From: CAWJMD01 sp963700925
Lineage (GTDB): Bacteria > Actinomycetota > Actinomycetes > Actinomycetales > CAWJMD01
Direction of reading: 5' to 3'
Assembly: GCA_963700925.1 (NCBI GenBank)
Contig: OY969553.1
Coordinates: forward strand, 3,844,001-3,908,000
DNA: 64,000 nucleotides
Below, piece after piece: positions 52,320 to 60,571 of this stretch. The number at the start of each line of letters is the position of its first letter. Position 1 is the first letter of the stretch. The translations under genes were made by a program, and so were the position numbers. The notes below the pieces were generated by a model. The model searched no databases and had not been told where the DNA came from. It was given only the letters and a program-made list of their open reading frames with translations.

Positions 52320-52975
52320 CGCAGGGCAGACCGCATTTGCGCCCGGACGAACCGGCCGGGCACGACCAGAGTCAGCATTCCGTCAGCAGGCCCGGCCGTC
52401 ACGCCGGCGCCGTCGTCGTCGAACAGCCGCCGAACGCGCTCGTCGTAGTCGCGCGGCGCGTGCACGTACCGGTTCAGCGTGGTCGAGGCGTTCTCGTGAC
52501 CCATCAGCCGCTGAACCACGTTGACGGGCACTCCGTCCGAGACCAGCCAGGTGGCGTAGGAGTGTCGCAGGTCGTGGAAGAAGCCCGCTTCAAGGCCAGC
52601 CTTCGCCAGACTCGGCACCCGCATGCGGCGTCGGAAGGTGGACCGCCGCAGCGCACCGCCAGTCCGGGTGGCGAACACTGGGTCGCCAGGGTGGGTCGCC
52701 TTCGTCCGATGCTGTGGAAGGGCGTTCACGGCGAGCCCGGGCAGCGGGACTCGCTGAACTCCGGCCCGTGACTTGGGGTCTGCCCGCACCTCGCAGCGAC
52801 CGGACGTTTCCACGACGACCCGGTAGACGTGCGCCTCTCGCCCTGGCAGATCGACGGCCGGCCAGTCTAGACCGACGCACTCACCCCACCGCAGTCCCGC
52901 ACCCGCCCCGTCGAGCTCGGTGGTGCTGATGCGCTCGACGACCTCACGGGTTCTCGCCAGGGTTATCCCGGCAGG
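52310..52975 (-). pseudogene. Tyrosine integrase, N-terminal part deleted
   Basis: 222 open codons bounded upstream by TAG at 52978-52976, with no start before GTG 52813. The catalytic domain is complete: Arg in GAGAGLRWGEC, HxxR in FFHDLRHSYATWLV, His in QRLMGHENAS, and Tyr nucleophile in TTLNRYVHA. The core-binding and arm-binding N-terminal domains are missing. The gene ends inside the tRNA 3' end, as for integrases of pSAM2-like actinobacterial elements. Without its DNA-binding part it should not recombine. Confidence 0.88.
52371..52392 (+). repeat. Arm-type integrase site, left end
   Basis: GTCAGCA-TTCC-GTCAGCAGGCC, two copies 11 bp apart (about one helix turn). The same pattern occurs at 57209-57230 in the same orientation. 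Confidence 0.6.
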
Positions 52976-53019
52976 CTAAGGACGCCCGTCCCTCCACCGC
53001 TACGGCCGAGCCGGTAACC

Positions 53020-56000
53020 GTGAGTGGCATCCGGGTGCCCCGGCTGGGCCGACGGAACCACCGGTGCGGCGTGTGGGTGACACCGGCGCGCCGGGCCCGG
53101 CGCCTCCTGGCGACCGTGCGGATCCTCAAGAAGTGCCGACAACGCGTCGACATCCACGACGTGACCCGAGCTCGCGAATCCAGCAACCGCTGGCAGCCCC
53201 TTCCGGTTCGCGCAGGGCTGATCCGCGCCGCGGCCGTGGTCATCCCCGTTCTGGCCGCCCTGGCCGCCGGGGCCGCCGTCAGCGCCGTCCTGCCCCCCGC
53301 GGGGACGTTCGGCGGCGTCGTGACGCAGTGGGCCGCCGTCCTGACCGTGTCCACAGCCGTCGCCCTGGCGGTCGAGCGGCTGACGCGCCGGATGCTGCCC
53401 CTGGCGACGCTGCTCAAGCTGTCGCTGCTGTTCCCCGACCAGGCCCCGTCCCGCTTCAAGGTGGCCCGCAAGGTCGCGGGTACCAGGGCCCTGGCGGCCG
53501 AGCTGGAGCGCGCCCGTCGAGCCGGTGTGCACGGTGACCGGCAGCAGGCCGCCGAGAACATCCTCGCCCTGGTCGGGATGCTGGGTGACTACGACAGCCG
53601 CACCCGCGGCCACTCCGAGCGCACCCAGCTCTTCGTCAGCATGCTCGCCGACGAGATGAAGCTGAAGGCCGACGACCGCGACAAGCTCGTGTGGGCGGCG
53701 CTCGTCCACGACATCGGCAAGCTCCATGTCCCGCACGACGTGCTGAACAAACCGGACGCGCCCGATGACGAGGAGTGGCACCAGCTGCGCCAGCACCCGA
53801 TCGCGGGCGCCATGATCTGCTCGCCCCTGCAGGAGTGGCTCGGTCCGTGGTGGCTCGCCATCGAGCAGCACCACGAGCGGTACGACGGCGGTGGCTACCC
53901 GTACGGGCTCTCCGGCCAGGAGATCAGCCTGGGTGCACGCATCGTGTCCGTGGCGGACTCCTACGAGGTGATGACCGCGGCGCGACCTTACAAGCGGGCG
54001 ATGTCCGCGTACGCCGCGCGCGCCGAGCTCGCCCGCTGCGCCGGCGCGCAGTTCGACCCGGTGGTGGTGCGTGCCTTCCTCAGCATCTCGCTCGGACGCC
54101 TCCGCTGGGCCGCAGGTCCCCTGTCCTGGCTGGCGCAGCTGCCCATCCTGAAACCGGTCTCGACGCTGGGCCCCACGGTGGGCCCCGTGCTCAGCCAGGT
54201 CGCCGCTTCCGTGGTGGGCGCGGCCGCGGTGGCAGCTGCCCTGCTGGGGCTCGGGCTGGGCCCGAGCGCAGCCTCGGAGCCCGACCCCGCGGTCGCTGCT
54301 CCCGAGCAGCGGCAGGTCGAGGAAGAACCACCTGCACCCATGGCGTCCCCGTCGACACCGGCACCGACGCCCACGACGCTGCCGACGGAGCCGCCCGCGA
54401 CGCCGACGGCCGGGGCCGCGCCGGCGCCGATCCGTTCGACACCGGTCCGTCCGGCGCCGACCTCGTCGCCGACCGACCCCGCCGTCCGCCCGACGACTGG
54501 TCCTGTCCCCGACCCCGAGCCGGCCCCCTCGCCCAGCCCTGCACTGGTGAACAGAACGCCGTCGGCCGCTGATGACACCGCCACCACCACCGAGGACACC
54601 CCCGTCGACGTCGACATCCTGACCAACGACACCGACCCCGACGGCGACCCCCTCACCGCCACCATCACCACCGACCCCACCAACGGCACCGCCACCGTCA
54701 CCGGTGGCACCCTGACCTACGTCCCGGACGGCGACTGGAACGGCACCGACACCCTCACCTACACCGTCACGGACCCCGACGGCGCCACGGCCACCGCGAG
54801 CCTCACCCTCACCGTCACCGCCGTCAACGACGCCCCCACCGCCGCCGACGACACCGCCACCACCACCGAGGACACCCCCGTCGACGTCGACATCCTGACC
54901 AACGACACCGACCCCGACGGCGACCCCCTCACCGCCACCATCACCACCGACCCCACCAACGGCACCGCCACCGTCACCGGTGGCACCCTGACCTACGTCC
55001 CGGACGGCGACTGGAACGGCACCGACACCCTCACCTACACCGTCACGGACCCCGACGGCGCCACGGCCACCGCGAGCCTCACCCTCACCGTCACCGCCGT
55101 CAACGACGCCCCCACCGCCGCCGACGACACCGCCACCACCACCGAGGACACCCCCGTCGACGTCGACATCCTGACCAACGACACCGACCCCGACGGCGAC
55201 CCCCTCACCGCCACCATCACCACCGACCCCACCAACGGCACCGCCACCGTCACCGGTGGCACCCTGACCTACGTCCCGGACGGCGACTGGAACGGCACCG
55301 ACACCCTCACCTACACCGTCACGGACCCCGACGGCGCCACGGCCACCGCGAGCCTCACCCTCACCGTCACCGCCGTCAACGACGCCCCCACCGCCGCCGA
55401 CGACACCGCCACCACCACCGAGGACACCCCCGTCGACGTCGACATCCTGACCAACGACACCGACCCCGACGGCGACCCCCTCACCGCCACCATCACCACC
55501 GACCCCACCAACGGCACCGCCACCGTCACCGGTGGCACCCTGACCTACGTCCCGGACGGCGACTGGAACGGCACCGACACCCTCACCTACACCGTCACGG
55601 ACCCCGACGGCGCCACGGCCACCGCGAGCCTCACGCTCACCGTCACCGCCGTCAACGACGCCCCCACCGCCGCCGACGACACCGCCACCACCACCGAGGA
55701 CACCCCCGTCGACGTCGACATCCTGACCAACGACACCGACCCCGACGGCGACCCCCTCACCGCCACCATCACCACCGACCCCACCAACGGCACCGCCACC
55801 GTCACCGGTGGCACCCTGACCTACGTCCCGGACGGCGACTGGAACGGCACCGACACCCTCACCTACACCGTCACGGACCCCGACGGCGCCACGGCCACCG
55901 CGAGCCTCACGCTCACCGTCACCGCCGTCAACGACGCCCCCACCGCCGCCGACGACAGCTACTCCGTCGTCGCGAACCAGGTCCTGTCCGGCGACCTGCT

Positions 56001-56724
56001 GGCCAACGACGGTGACGAGGACGGCGACCTGTTGTCGGTGATCGCGGACGACTCCCCCGACCTGGACGTCGCGACCGACGGCACGTTCACCTGGACGCCG
56101 GGCAGCCCGGGGGTGCGCACCTTCGGGTACACGGTGTCCGACGGTGTATCCACGACCACGGCCTCCGTCGTCATCACGGTGACGGCGGCACCCCCGACGC
56201 AGCAGGCGCTCTTCCTCATCGGTAGCCCCACGGGGGTGCGAGGTGAGCTCTACCCGACCGCACCCGGCGCCGCCGGCGACTGGGACTCCGACGGCGCAGC
56301 TGGTCTCACGATCAGGAAGAGCAACCTGGACGAGAACGAGGACGACCCGGCGAAGTTCCACGAGTGGGACTACACGGTGCCCGCCGGTGGTCTGGTCCTG
56401 GACGGGCCCGTACGACTGGAGCTGTCCAGCCGGACGGCGAAGTTCGACGCCGGCGGCGCCCACGTCGACTACTCCATCTGGCTCTACAGCTGCGACTCGG
56501 CCGGCACCGGGTGCGTCCGGCTGGCGAGCGCCGAAGACGTCCACGTGGACGACTGGAGCCCTGGCACTGGGTGGCAGGACCGCACTCTCGACATCGGGAG
56601 CGTCAACCAGACGGTCCCGACCGGGCGGGTGCTCAGGCTCCGGCTGGCGGTGGACCACAGCGACCTCTTGATCGCCCTCGACGGCGGCAACCCCTCGCGC
56701 CTGGTCTGGTCGACGACGGGTTGA
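53020..56724 (+). CDS. Transmembrane HD-GYP protein fused to extracellular tandem adhesin-like repeats
   Basis: 1,234 aa. Basic N-terminus; TM1 about 67-90 and TM2 about 97-119; cytoplasmic linker and HD-GYP domain about 180-350 with H230-D231 (HDIGKLHVPHDVLNKPD) and HHERYDGGGYPYGL; TM3 about 388-414; Pro/Thr-rich stalk 420-515; five 92-residue repeats 516-975 (each with DTPVDVDILTNDTDPDGDPL, tandem-95/cadherin-like, Asp-rich probable Ca2+ sites); a sixth divergent repeat about 976-1065; a C-terminal beta-rich domain. The HD-GYP residues for c-di-GMP hydrolysis are all present. The topology predicts a c-di-GMP phosphodiesterase inside and an adhesin outside in one chain. GTG 53020 has no clear ribosome site. 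Confidence 0.85.
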   Translation: MSGIRVPRLGRRNHRCGVWVTPARRARRLLATVRILKKCRQRVDIHDVTRARESSNRWQPLPVRAGLIRAAAVVIPVLAALAAGAAVSAVLPPAGTFGGVVTQWAAVLTVSTAVALAVERLTRRMLPLATLLKLSLLFPDQAPSRFKVARKVAGTRALAAELERARRAGVHGDRQQAAENILALVGMLGDYDSRTRGHSERTQLFVSMLADEMKLKADDRDKLVWAALVHDIGKLHVPHDVLNKPDAPDDEEWHQLRQHPIAGAMICSPLQEWLGPWWLAIEQHHERYDGGGYPYGLSGQEISLGARIVSVADSYEVMTAARPYKRAMSAYAARAELARCAGAQFDPVVVRAFLSISLGRLRWAAGPLSWLAQLPILKPVSTLGPTVGPVLSQVAASVVGAAAVAAALLGLGLGPSAASEPDPAVAAPEQRQVEEEPPAPMASPSTPAPTPTTLPTEPPATPTAGAAPAPIRSTPVRPAPTSSPTDPAVRPTTGPVPDPEPAPSPSPALVNRTPSAADDTATTTEDTPVDVDILTNDTDPDGDPLTATITTDPTNGTATVTGGTLTYVPDGDWNGTDTLTYTVTDPDGATATASLTLTVTAVNDAPTAADDTATTTEDTPVDVDILTNDTDPDGDPLTATITTDPTNGTATVTGGTLTYVPDGDWNGTDTLTYTVTDPDGATATASLTLTVTAVNDAPTAADDTATTTEDTPVDVDILTNDTDPDGDPLTATITTDPTNGTATVTGGTLTYVPDGDWNGTDTLTYTVTDPDGATATASLTLTVTAVNDAPTAADDTATTTEDTPVDVDILTNDTDPDGDPLTATITTDPTNGTATVTGGTLTYVPDGDWNGTDTLTYTVTDPDGATATASLTLTVTAVNDAPTAADDTATTTEDTPVDVDILTNDTDPDGDPLTATITTDPTNGTATVTGGTLTYVPDGDWNGTDTLTYTVTDPDGATATASLTLTVTAVNDAPTAADDSYSVVANQVLSGDLLANDGDEDGDLLSVIADDSPDLDVATDGTFTWTPGSPGVRTFGYTVSDGVSTTTASVVITVTAAPPTQQALFLIGSPTGVRGELYPTAPGAAGDWDSDGAAGLTIRKSNLDENEDDPAKFHEWDYTVPAGGLVLDGPVRLELSSRTAKFDAGGAHVDYSIWLYSCDSAGTGCVRLASAEDVHVDDWSPGTGWQDRTLDIGSVNQTVPTGRVLRLRLAVDHSDLLIALDGGNPSRLVWSTTG
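54565..55944 (+). repeat. Five tandem 276-bp coding repeats, nearly identical
   Basis: Units at 54565-54840, 54841-55116, 55117-55392, 55393-55668, 55669-55944. Differences are few: unit 1 has GCTGAT for GCCGAC at its start; units 4 and 5 have CTCACG where units 1-3 have CTCACC. Near identity at synonymous sites shows recent duplication or gene conversion. Length is a multiple of three, so copy number can change without frameshift. Confidence 0.97.
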
Positions 56725-56736
56725 CCGACCCTCAGC

Positions 56737-56976
56737 TCAGCGGCGGGTGAGCACCCGGACGGTCGTGCCGACGTCCGTCGAGCGGATCTGCGTCAGGTCG
56801 CTGAGCTGGTTGGCCAACCCCACGCCCCGGCCGCCGCGTGAGTCCAGCGCTGGGCGGCGACCGCCGACCAGCGGGTCGTGGATCCGGCCGGCGTCGTTGA
56901 CCTCGAGGACCACGGCGTCGTGGTCATGCCACAGCCGTAGCGAGCCCTGCCCACCACTGTGGTTCCCCCCGAGGCT
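56737..56976 (-). pseudogene. Truncated anti-sigma-factor-type ATP-binding protein (RsbW-like)
   Basis: About 80 codons of the C-terminal part of a GHKL ATPase: N-box remnant (NHSGGQGSLRLW), DxG box (VLEVNDAGRIHDP), and GGRGVGLANQLSDLTQIRSTDVGTTVRV. The N-terminal half, including the conserved Glu helix, is missing and the open frame upstream is not homologous. Convergent to the HD-GYP gene, 12 bp apart. Such proteins normally regulate anti-anti-sigma switches. Confidence 0.75.
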
Positions 56977-56984
56977 CCCCACTC

Positions 56985-57173
56985 GTGCTCTTCTACTGGG
57001 CCGGTGGGCAGCTTGACTGCTTCGAAGGCCCCGAGGCTGTCGCCCGATGGGCCACCGAACGCAAGTCCGTGACATCGCAGGAGCCTCGCCCCAACAAGAC
57101 TCTGCAGTGGACCGCTGGCATCTGGGAGAGCACCGACGGCAAGCCCCTGGTCTTGCTCATGGGTCATTGCTGA
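56985..57173 (+). CDS. Small ORF in the island, possibly a C-terminal gene fragment
   Basis: 62 codons from GTG 56985, encoding a protein-like sequence (FYWAGGQLDCFEGPEAV...LQWTAGIWESTDGKPLVLLMG). Not recognised. It directly follows the truncated ATPase end, so it may be the remaining piece of a larger gene broken at the same junction. Confidence 0.35.
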   Translation: MLFYWAGGQLDCFEGPEAVARWATERKSVTSQEPRPNKTLQWTAGIWESTDGKPLVLLMGHC

Positions 57174-57208
57174 CCCGCCGCGCGTTCACGGGAGTCCCTA
57201 GACATGCC

Positions 57209-57230
57209 GTCAGCAAACTGTCAGCAGGCC
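57209..57230 (+). repeat. Arm-type integrase site, right end
   Basis: GTCAGCA-AACT-GTCAGCAGGCC, same spacing and orientation as at 52371-52392; about 110 bp inside the right repeat core. Confidence 0.6.
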
Positions 57231-57322
57231 AGGTTGGATCAGCCCATGCTTGGCGGTACCAAGCGGTGAATCCGCAGCACCGACCACAAGCCCTTGATAC
57301 GCAACCGTGCAGGCGACGGCCC

Positions 57323-57365
57323 ATGGCATGGAGGGCGTCTGGGGTTCGAGTCCCCTCAGCTCCAC
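57323..57365 (+). repeat. attR: partial copy of tRNA-Ala 3' part
   Basis: Direct repeat of 52277-52319. The tRNA 5' half is missing here, so this is not a tRNA gene. Identical 25-bp core at 57341-57365. Confidence 0.85.
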
Positions 57366-57403
57366 GGATTGTCAGGCGAACCATCCAGGAGTTGCATGGG
57401 CCT

Positions 57404-58204
57404 GTGACGCACGTCCATGTGAACGGCGTGGACCTCGAGTACGTCGACGAGGGCACGGGCGTGCCGGTCGTGTTCTCGCACGGTGGCAGCTCCGATCTGC
57501 GCTACTGGGAACCCCAAGCTGAGGCCTTCGCCACGCGATACCGGTTCATCGCCTACAGCCATCGGTTCCATGGACGGGGTCCGTTTCCGGCGCAGGGCGA
57601 GTACTCGGCAGAGGCGCACGCGGACGACCTCGTCGCCCTGCTGTCTCGCTTGGGAGAGCCGGCCCACGTCGTCGGCTTCTCAACGGCGATCACGCTGCGC
57701 ACCGTTCTGCGTCGGCCGGATGTCTTCCGGAGTCTGACGATCATCGAGCCCAACGTCCCCTGGCTCCTCGAAGGTGATCCTGAGGGCGAAGCCGACCTTG
57801 CGTGGTGGCGCGACGAGAACGAGCGGGTTCGCAGAGAGGCGGGTGGAGATGCCGAGCGCAGTGCGGGGCTGTGGTTCGAGCTGGTCAACAACTCAGGTCC
57901 TGGCGCATTCGTGGCGCAACCCGCTGCGCTGCAACGAATGTGGCTCGACAACTTCAGCACGGTCCGACCTGCCCCGCCGCCGCCACGGCCGCTGACCCGC
58001 CGGGAAGTGGGGACGATCGCGACACCCACGCTCGCACTTGGGGCTGAGCACGGCATGCGCTACTCGCGTCGGATCGTCGAGAGGGTCGCCCGCGGGATTC
58101 CGGGCGCTCGTCTGGTCATCGTCCCCGAGGCGACGCACTTCATGAGCTACCAGCAGCCTGACCGGTTCAACGAGGTCGTCCTCGACTTCCTGAGCGAGCA
58201 CTGA
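57404..58204 (+). CDS. Alpha/beta-hydrolase
   Basis: 266 aa. Oxyanion loop VVFSHGGSSDLRYWEPQ, nucleophile elbow VVGFSTAITLRTV (GFSTA, with Ala where the second Gly is usual), acid about ALGAEHGMRYSRR and His in PEATHFMSYQQP. Substrate unknown. GTG 57404 is 12 nt from AGGAG; TTG 57392 is in frame but too close. It begins 39 bp after the right attachment repeat, so the element's insertion may have replaced its promoter. Confidence 0.85.
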   Translation: MTHVHVNGVDLEYVDEGTGVPVVFSHGGSSDLRYWEPQAEAFATRYRFIAYSHRFHGRGPFPAQGEYSAEAHADDLVALLSRLGEPAHVVGFSTAITLRTVLRRPDVFRSLTIIEPNVPWLLEGDPEGEADLAWWRDENERVRREAGGDAERSAGLWFELVNNSGPGAFVAQPAALQRMWLDNFSTVRPAPPPPRPLTRREVGTIATPTLALGAEHGMRYSRRIVERVARGIPGARLVIVPEATHFMSYQQPDRFNEVVLDFLSEH

Positions 58205-58210
58205 GCGCCA

Positions 58211-59341
58211 TCACGTCAACGGCAGCAGCCGCATCTGGCCGCGGGCGTCGGGATCGATGAAGGCGAGCAACCGGTCGGCCTCGGACTCGACGGCGTCTCG
58301 ATCCGACGTCGACAGCCGGCGGAAGGGGCGCACTGTCAGTGTGATGGTGGCGTCGCTGTGGGTCTCGGTCCACGTCGCGGCGACGGTGCCGTCCACGAGG
58401 ACGGTGGCGGCAACGGCGGCACCCTCGCACACCTGGCTACGGACCTCGTCCGTCATGATCCGGGTTCGGTCCGCGTAGGCCAGCAGCGTCGAGTCGAACG
58501 CGGGCAGGAAGCGGGTCGGGGCCGGCAGGTCCGCTGTGGGCTCCGGTGCGCCGGGAAGGTCGAACAGCTCCCGCCCGGACTCGTCGACGTAGGTCCTCAG
58601 CTCGGGACGAAGCTTCGCGAACACCTCGCGCAACCCGCCCACCCCTGACCAGGCCCGGGCGTCGGAGACACTGGCCGGTCCGAAGGCGGCCAGGTAGCGG
58701 CGCACCATCTGGCACGCGTCCGCGAATGTCGCCTCTGCAGTGACGCCGGTCCACTCTGCTGACGCGAAAGGCGTTGCGCCGCGGGTGTTCCACGTGCCGC
58801 TCGGGGCGGGATGGAGCATGGGTAGCAAGTACTGAACCGTCCAGCCAAGGGCCATCGGGTTCGTGCCTGGTCGCTGCTCGGCCAGGAGCCGACCCAGCTC
58901 GGGCCTGGCCAGCACGCGACCATCCGCAAGGAGCTCCCTCGCGTCGGCGACCAGAGCCTCGAGGTCGATGCCGTTGGTGCGCCGTCCGAACGCGTTGCGC
59001 TGCACGCGGGTGAGCAACGGCGCCAACAGCGGCCGAACCAGCCGGAAGTCACGCACCGACATCAGGTGCTGCGTGGCCCTCATCATGGTCGAGCGGACGA
59101 GTGACCGATCCTCGATCGCCGCCGTGAGGTCCATGGTCGTGAAGTGCTCGAGCCGGTTCCACAGGGCGAGGTAGGGCAGGTTGGGGTCCTGGGCGTTGAG
59201 TCCGAGCACTCGGTCGACGGCCTCCACCACAGGGAGGTCTGCCCGCCGCAGGAGCAGTTGTCGTTCCAGCACAGCACGATTGAGCGCCCGCAGGCTCAAC
59301 ACGTCGGCTCGTGGTCGTCGCGCTGTCGCGCGGGCGTCCAT
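58211..59341 (-). CDS. Winged-helix DNA-binding protein (AlkZ/YcaQ-like, HTH_42)
   Basis: 376 aa. Pattern LSLRALNRAVLERQLLLRR...LGLNAQDPNLPYLALWNRL and the AFGPASVSDARAWSGV and FLPAFDSTLLAYADRTRI segments mark the winged-helix DNA-binding domain-containing family; its E. coli relative YcaQ is a crosslink DNA glycosylase. The catalytic QxQ/QxD motif appears here as NAQDP. ATG 59341 follows AAAGGTGG, one base after the epoxide hydrolase stop, so both are one operon. Confidence 0.82.
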   Translation of the reverse strand: MDARATARRPRADVLSLRALNRAVLERQLLLRRADLPVVEAVDRVLGLNAQDPNLPYLALWNRLEHFTTMDLTAAIEDRSLVRSTMMRATQHLMSVRDFRLVRPLLAPLLTRVQRNAFGRRTNGIDLEALVADARELLADGRVLARPELGRLLAEQRPGTNPMALGWTVQYLLPMLHPAPSGTWNTRGATPFASAEWTGVTAEATFADACQMVRRYLAAFGPASVSDARAWSGVGGLREVFAKLRPELRTYVDESGRELFDLPGAPEPTADLPAPTRFLPAFDSTLLAYADRTRIMTDEVRSQVCEGAAVAATVLVDGTVAATWTETHSDATITLTVRPFRRLSTSDRDAVESEADRLLAFIDPDARGQMRLLPLT

Positions 59342-59342
59342 C

Positions 59343-60509
59343 TCAGACCACCTTTCCGAAGAACTCACGGACGTCGTCGACCAGGAGGTCGGGCTCCTCC
59401 ATGGACAGGAAGTGGGCGCCCTTGTCGAGCTCTGTCCAGTGGACGATGTTGTGGTCGCGCTCGGCCCACGGGCGGACGGTCACGTCGAGCGCGGAGACCA
59501 GCACACCGGTGGGGACGCCTTCGCGCGGGCTCGTCCCGGCGCCGCCGGCGTCGCTCCAGGCGCTCCCGGACATCTCCTCGTAGTAGACCTGTGCTGCGGA
59601 CCCGGCCGTGCCGGTCAGCCAGTAGATCGAGACATCCGTCAGCATGCTGTCGCGGTCGATGCTGTCCTCGGGCAGCCCGTCCAGCGGATCGGTCAGCTCC
59701 TTGAACTTCTCGACGATCCAGGCGAGCTGGCCGACGGGGGAGTCGTGCAGCCCGTAGGTGACCGTCTGCGGCCGCTTCGAGTTGCACTGCAGGTAAGCGT
59801 CGTTGAAGTTCTGCATCGACTGCCAGCGCTTCACCTCGGCCTCGCTGAGGCCGTCCATCTCGCCTTCGACACCGATCGGGAAGGTGAGCATCGCGTTGAG
59901 GTGGATGCCGACGAGACGCTCGGGGGCGAGCTTGCCCATCTCGGGGGCGACCCAGGCGCCGGTGTCATAGGCCTGGATGCCGAACCGCTCGTACCCGAGA
60001 GCAGACATCAGCTGGAGGACGACCTCCGCCATCTTGCGCGGGCCCATGCCGGGACCGGCGAGCGGTGTGGAGAACCCGAACCCGGGCAGAGACGGGATCA
60101 CCAGATGGAAGGCCCTGGCGGGGTCGCCTCCGTGCGCGCGGGGATCAGCCAGCGGACGGATCACGTCGAGGAAGTCCGTGACCCCGCCCGGCCAACCGTG
60201 CAGCATCACGAGGGGGGTGGCGTCCGGCTCGGGCGAGCGGACGTGCAGGAAGTGGACGTTCTGCCCGCCGATGGTGGTCATGTACTGCGCGTGCTCGTTG
60301 AGGGCCGCCTCGTGGGTCCTCCAGTCGTAGCTCGTGCGCCAGTACTCGGCGAGCTCCTTCAGGTAGCCGACCGGCACGCCGCGGCTCCAGCTGACGCCTG
60401 GCAGCTCGTCCGGCCAGCGTGTGTTGGCCAGCCGCGCGTTGAGGTCGTCGAGCTGGGCCTGTGGAATGTCGATGCGGAAGGGGCGGATGTCCGGCTTCGT
60501 GGTGGTCAT
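59343..60509 (-). CDS. Epoxide hydrolase (EHN-type)
   Basis: 388 aa. N-terminal EHN domain (RPFRIDIPQAQLDDLNARLANTRWPDE) and alpha/beta-hydrolase core with HGWPGG oxyanion loop, PSLPGFGFS, nucleophile region FGIQAYDTGAWVAPEMG (Asp present, but YDTG in place of the usual GGDWG), and His in KGAHFLSMEEPDL. ATG 60509 has TAGCCT seven bases upstream, hence leaderless. Divergent from a WYL regulator, which likely controls it. Confidence 0.88.
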   Translation of the reverse strand: MTTTKPDIRPFRIDIPQAQLDDLNARLANTRWPDELPGVSWSRGVPVGYLKELAEYWRTSYDWRTHEAALNEHAQYMTTIGGQNVHFLHVRSPEPDATPLVMLHGWPGGVTDFLDVIRPLADPRAHGGDPARAFHLVIPSLPGFGFSTPLAGPGMGPRKMAEVVLQLMSALGYERFGIQAYDTGAWVAPEMGKLAPERLVGIHLNAMLTFPIGVEGEMDGLSEAEVKRWQSMQNFNDAYLQCNSKRPQTVTYGLHDSPVGQLAWIVEKFKELTDPLDGLPEDSIDRDSMLTDVSIYWLTGTAGSAAQVYYEEMSGSAWSDAGGAGTSPREGVPTGVLVSALDVTVRPWAERDHNIVHWTELDKGAHFLSMEEPDLLVDDVREFFGKVV

Positions 60510-60516
60510 GAAGCCA

Positions 60517-60565
60517 AGGCTAGGAGGACGTTAGGACAGGTACGGTCCTAAGTCTCGGATACCGT
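60517..60565. promoter_or_regulatory. Divergent leaderless promoters with shared operator
   Basis: Minus -10 TAGCCT (60522-60517) serves the epoxide hydrolase; plus -10 TACCGT (60560-60565) serves the WYL gene six bases before its ATG. Between them TTAGGAC-N7-GTCCTAA (60531-60551) is a perfect inverted repeat covering the -35 regions of both, a likely operator of the WYL regulator. Confidence 0.78.
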
Positions 60566-60571
60566 CGGACC

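Larger units (their letters stand above)
52246..57365. mobile_element. Remnant integrative element in tRNA-Ala
   Basis: The 3' part of the tRNA recurs at 57323-57365 as a direct repeat; a deleted tyrosine integrase lies at the tRNA end, and paired GTCAGCA motifs lie just inside both ends. The 5.05 kb between the repeats holds the integrase fragment, the HD-GYP/adhesin gene, a truncated anti-sigma-type ATPase and a small ORF. No replication or transfer genes remain, so it is a decayed element or satellite that can no longer excise by itself. Confidence 0.8.

Noticed and set aside
54565..55944. CRISPR array or satellite DNA
   Set aside because: The 276-bp units have no short repeat/spacer pattern and are in frame with a long protein, so they are coding repeats.
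52963..56658. 1,231-aa open frame on the minus strand
   Set aside because: Antisense of the HD-GYP/adhesin gene; its Gly/Val/Asp repeats are the mirror of the coding repeats and show no family signature.
57301..57365. Second tRNA-Ala gene
   Set aside because: Only the 3' part from the anticodon region matches; the acceptor 5' strand and D arm are missing, so it is an attachment-site duplicate.
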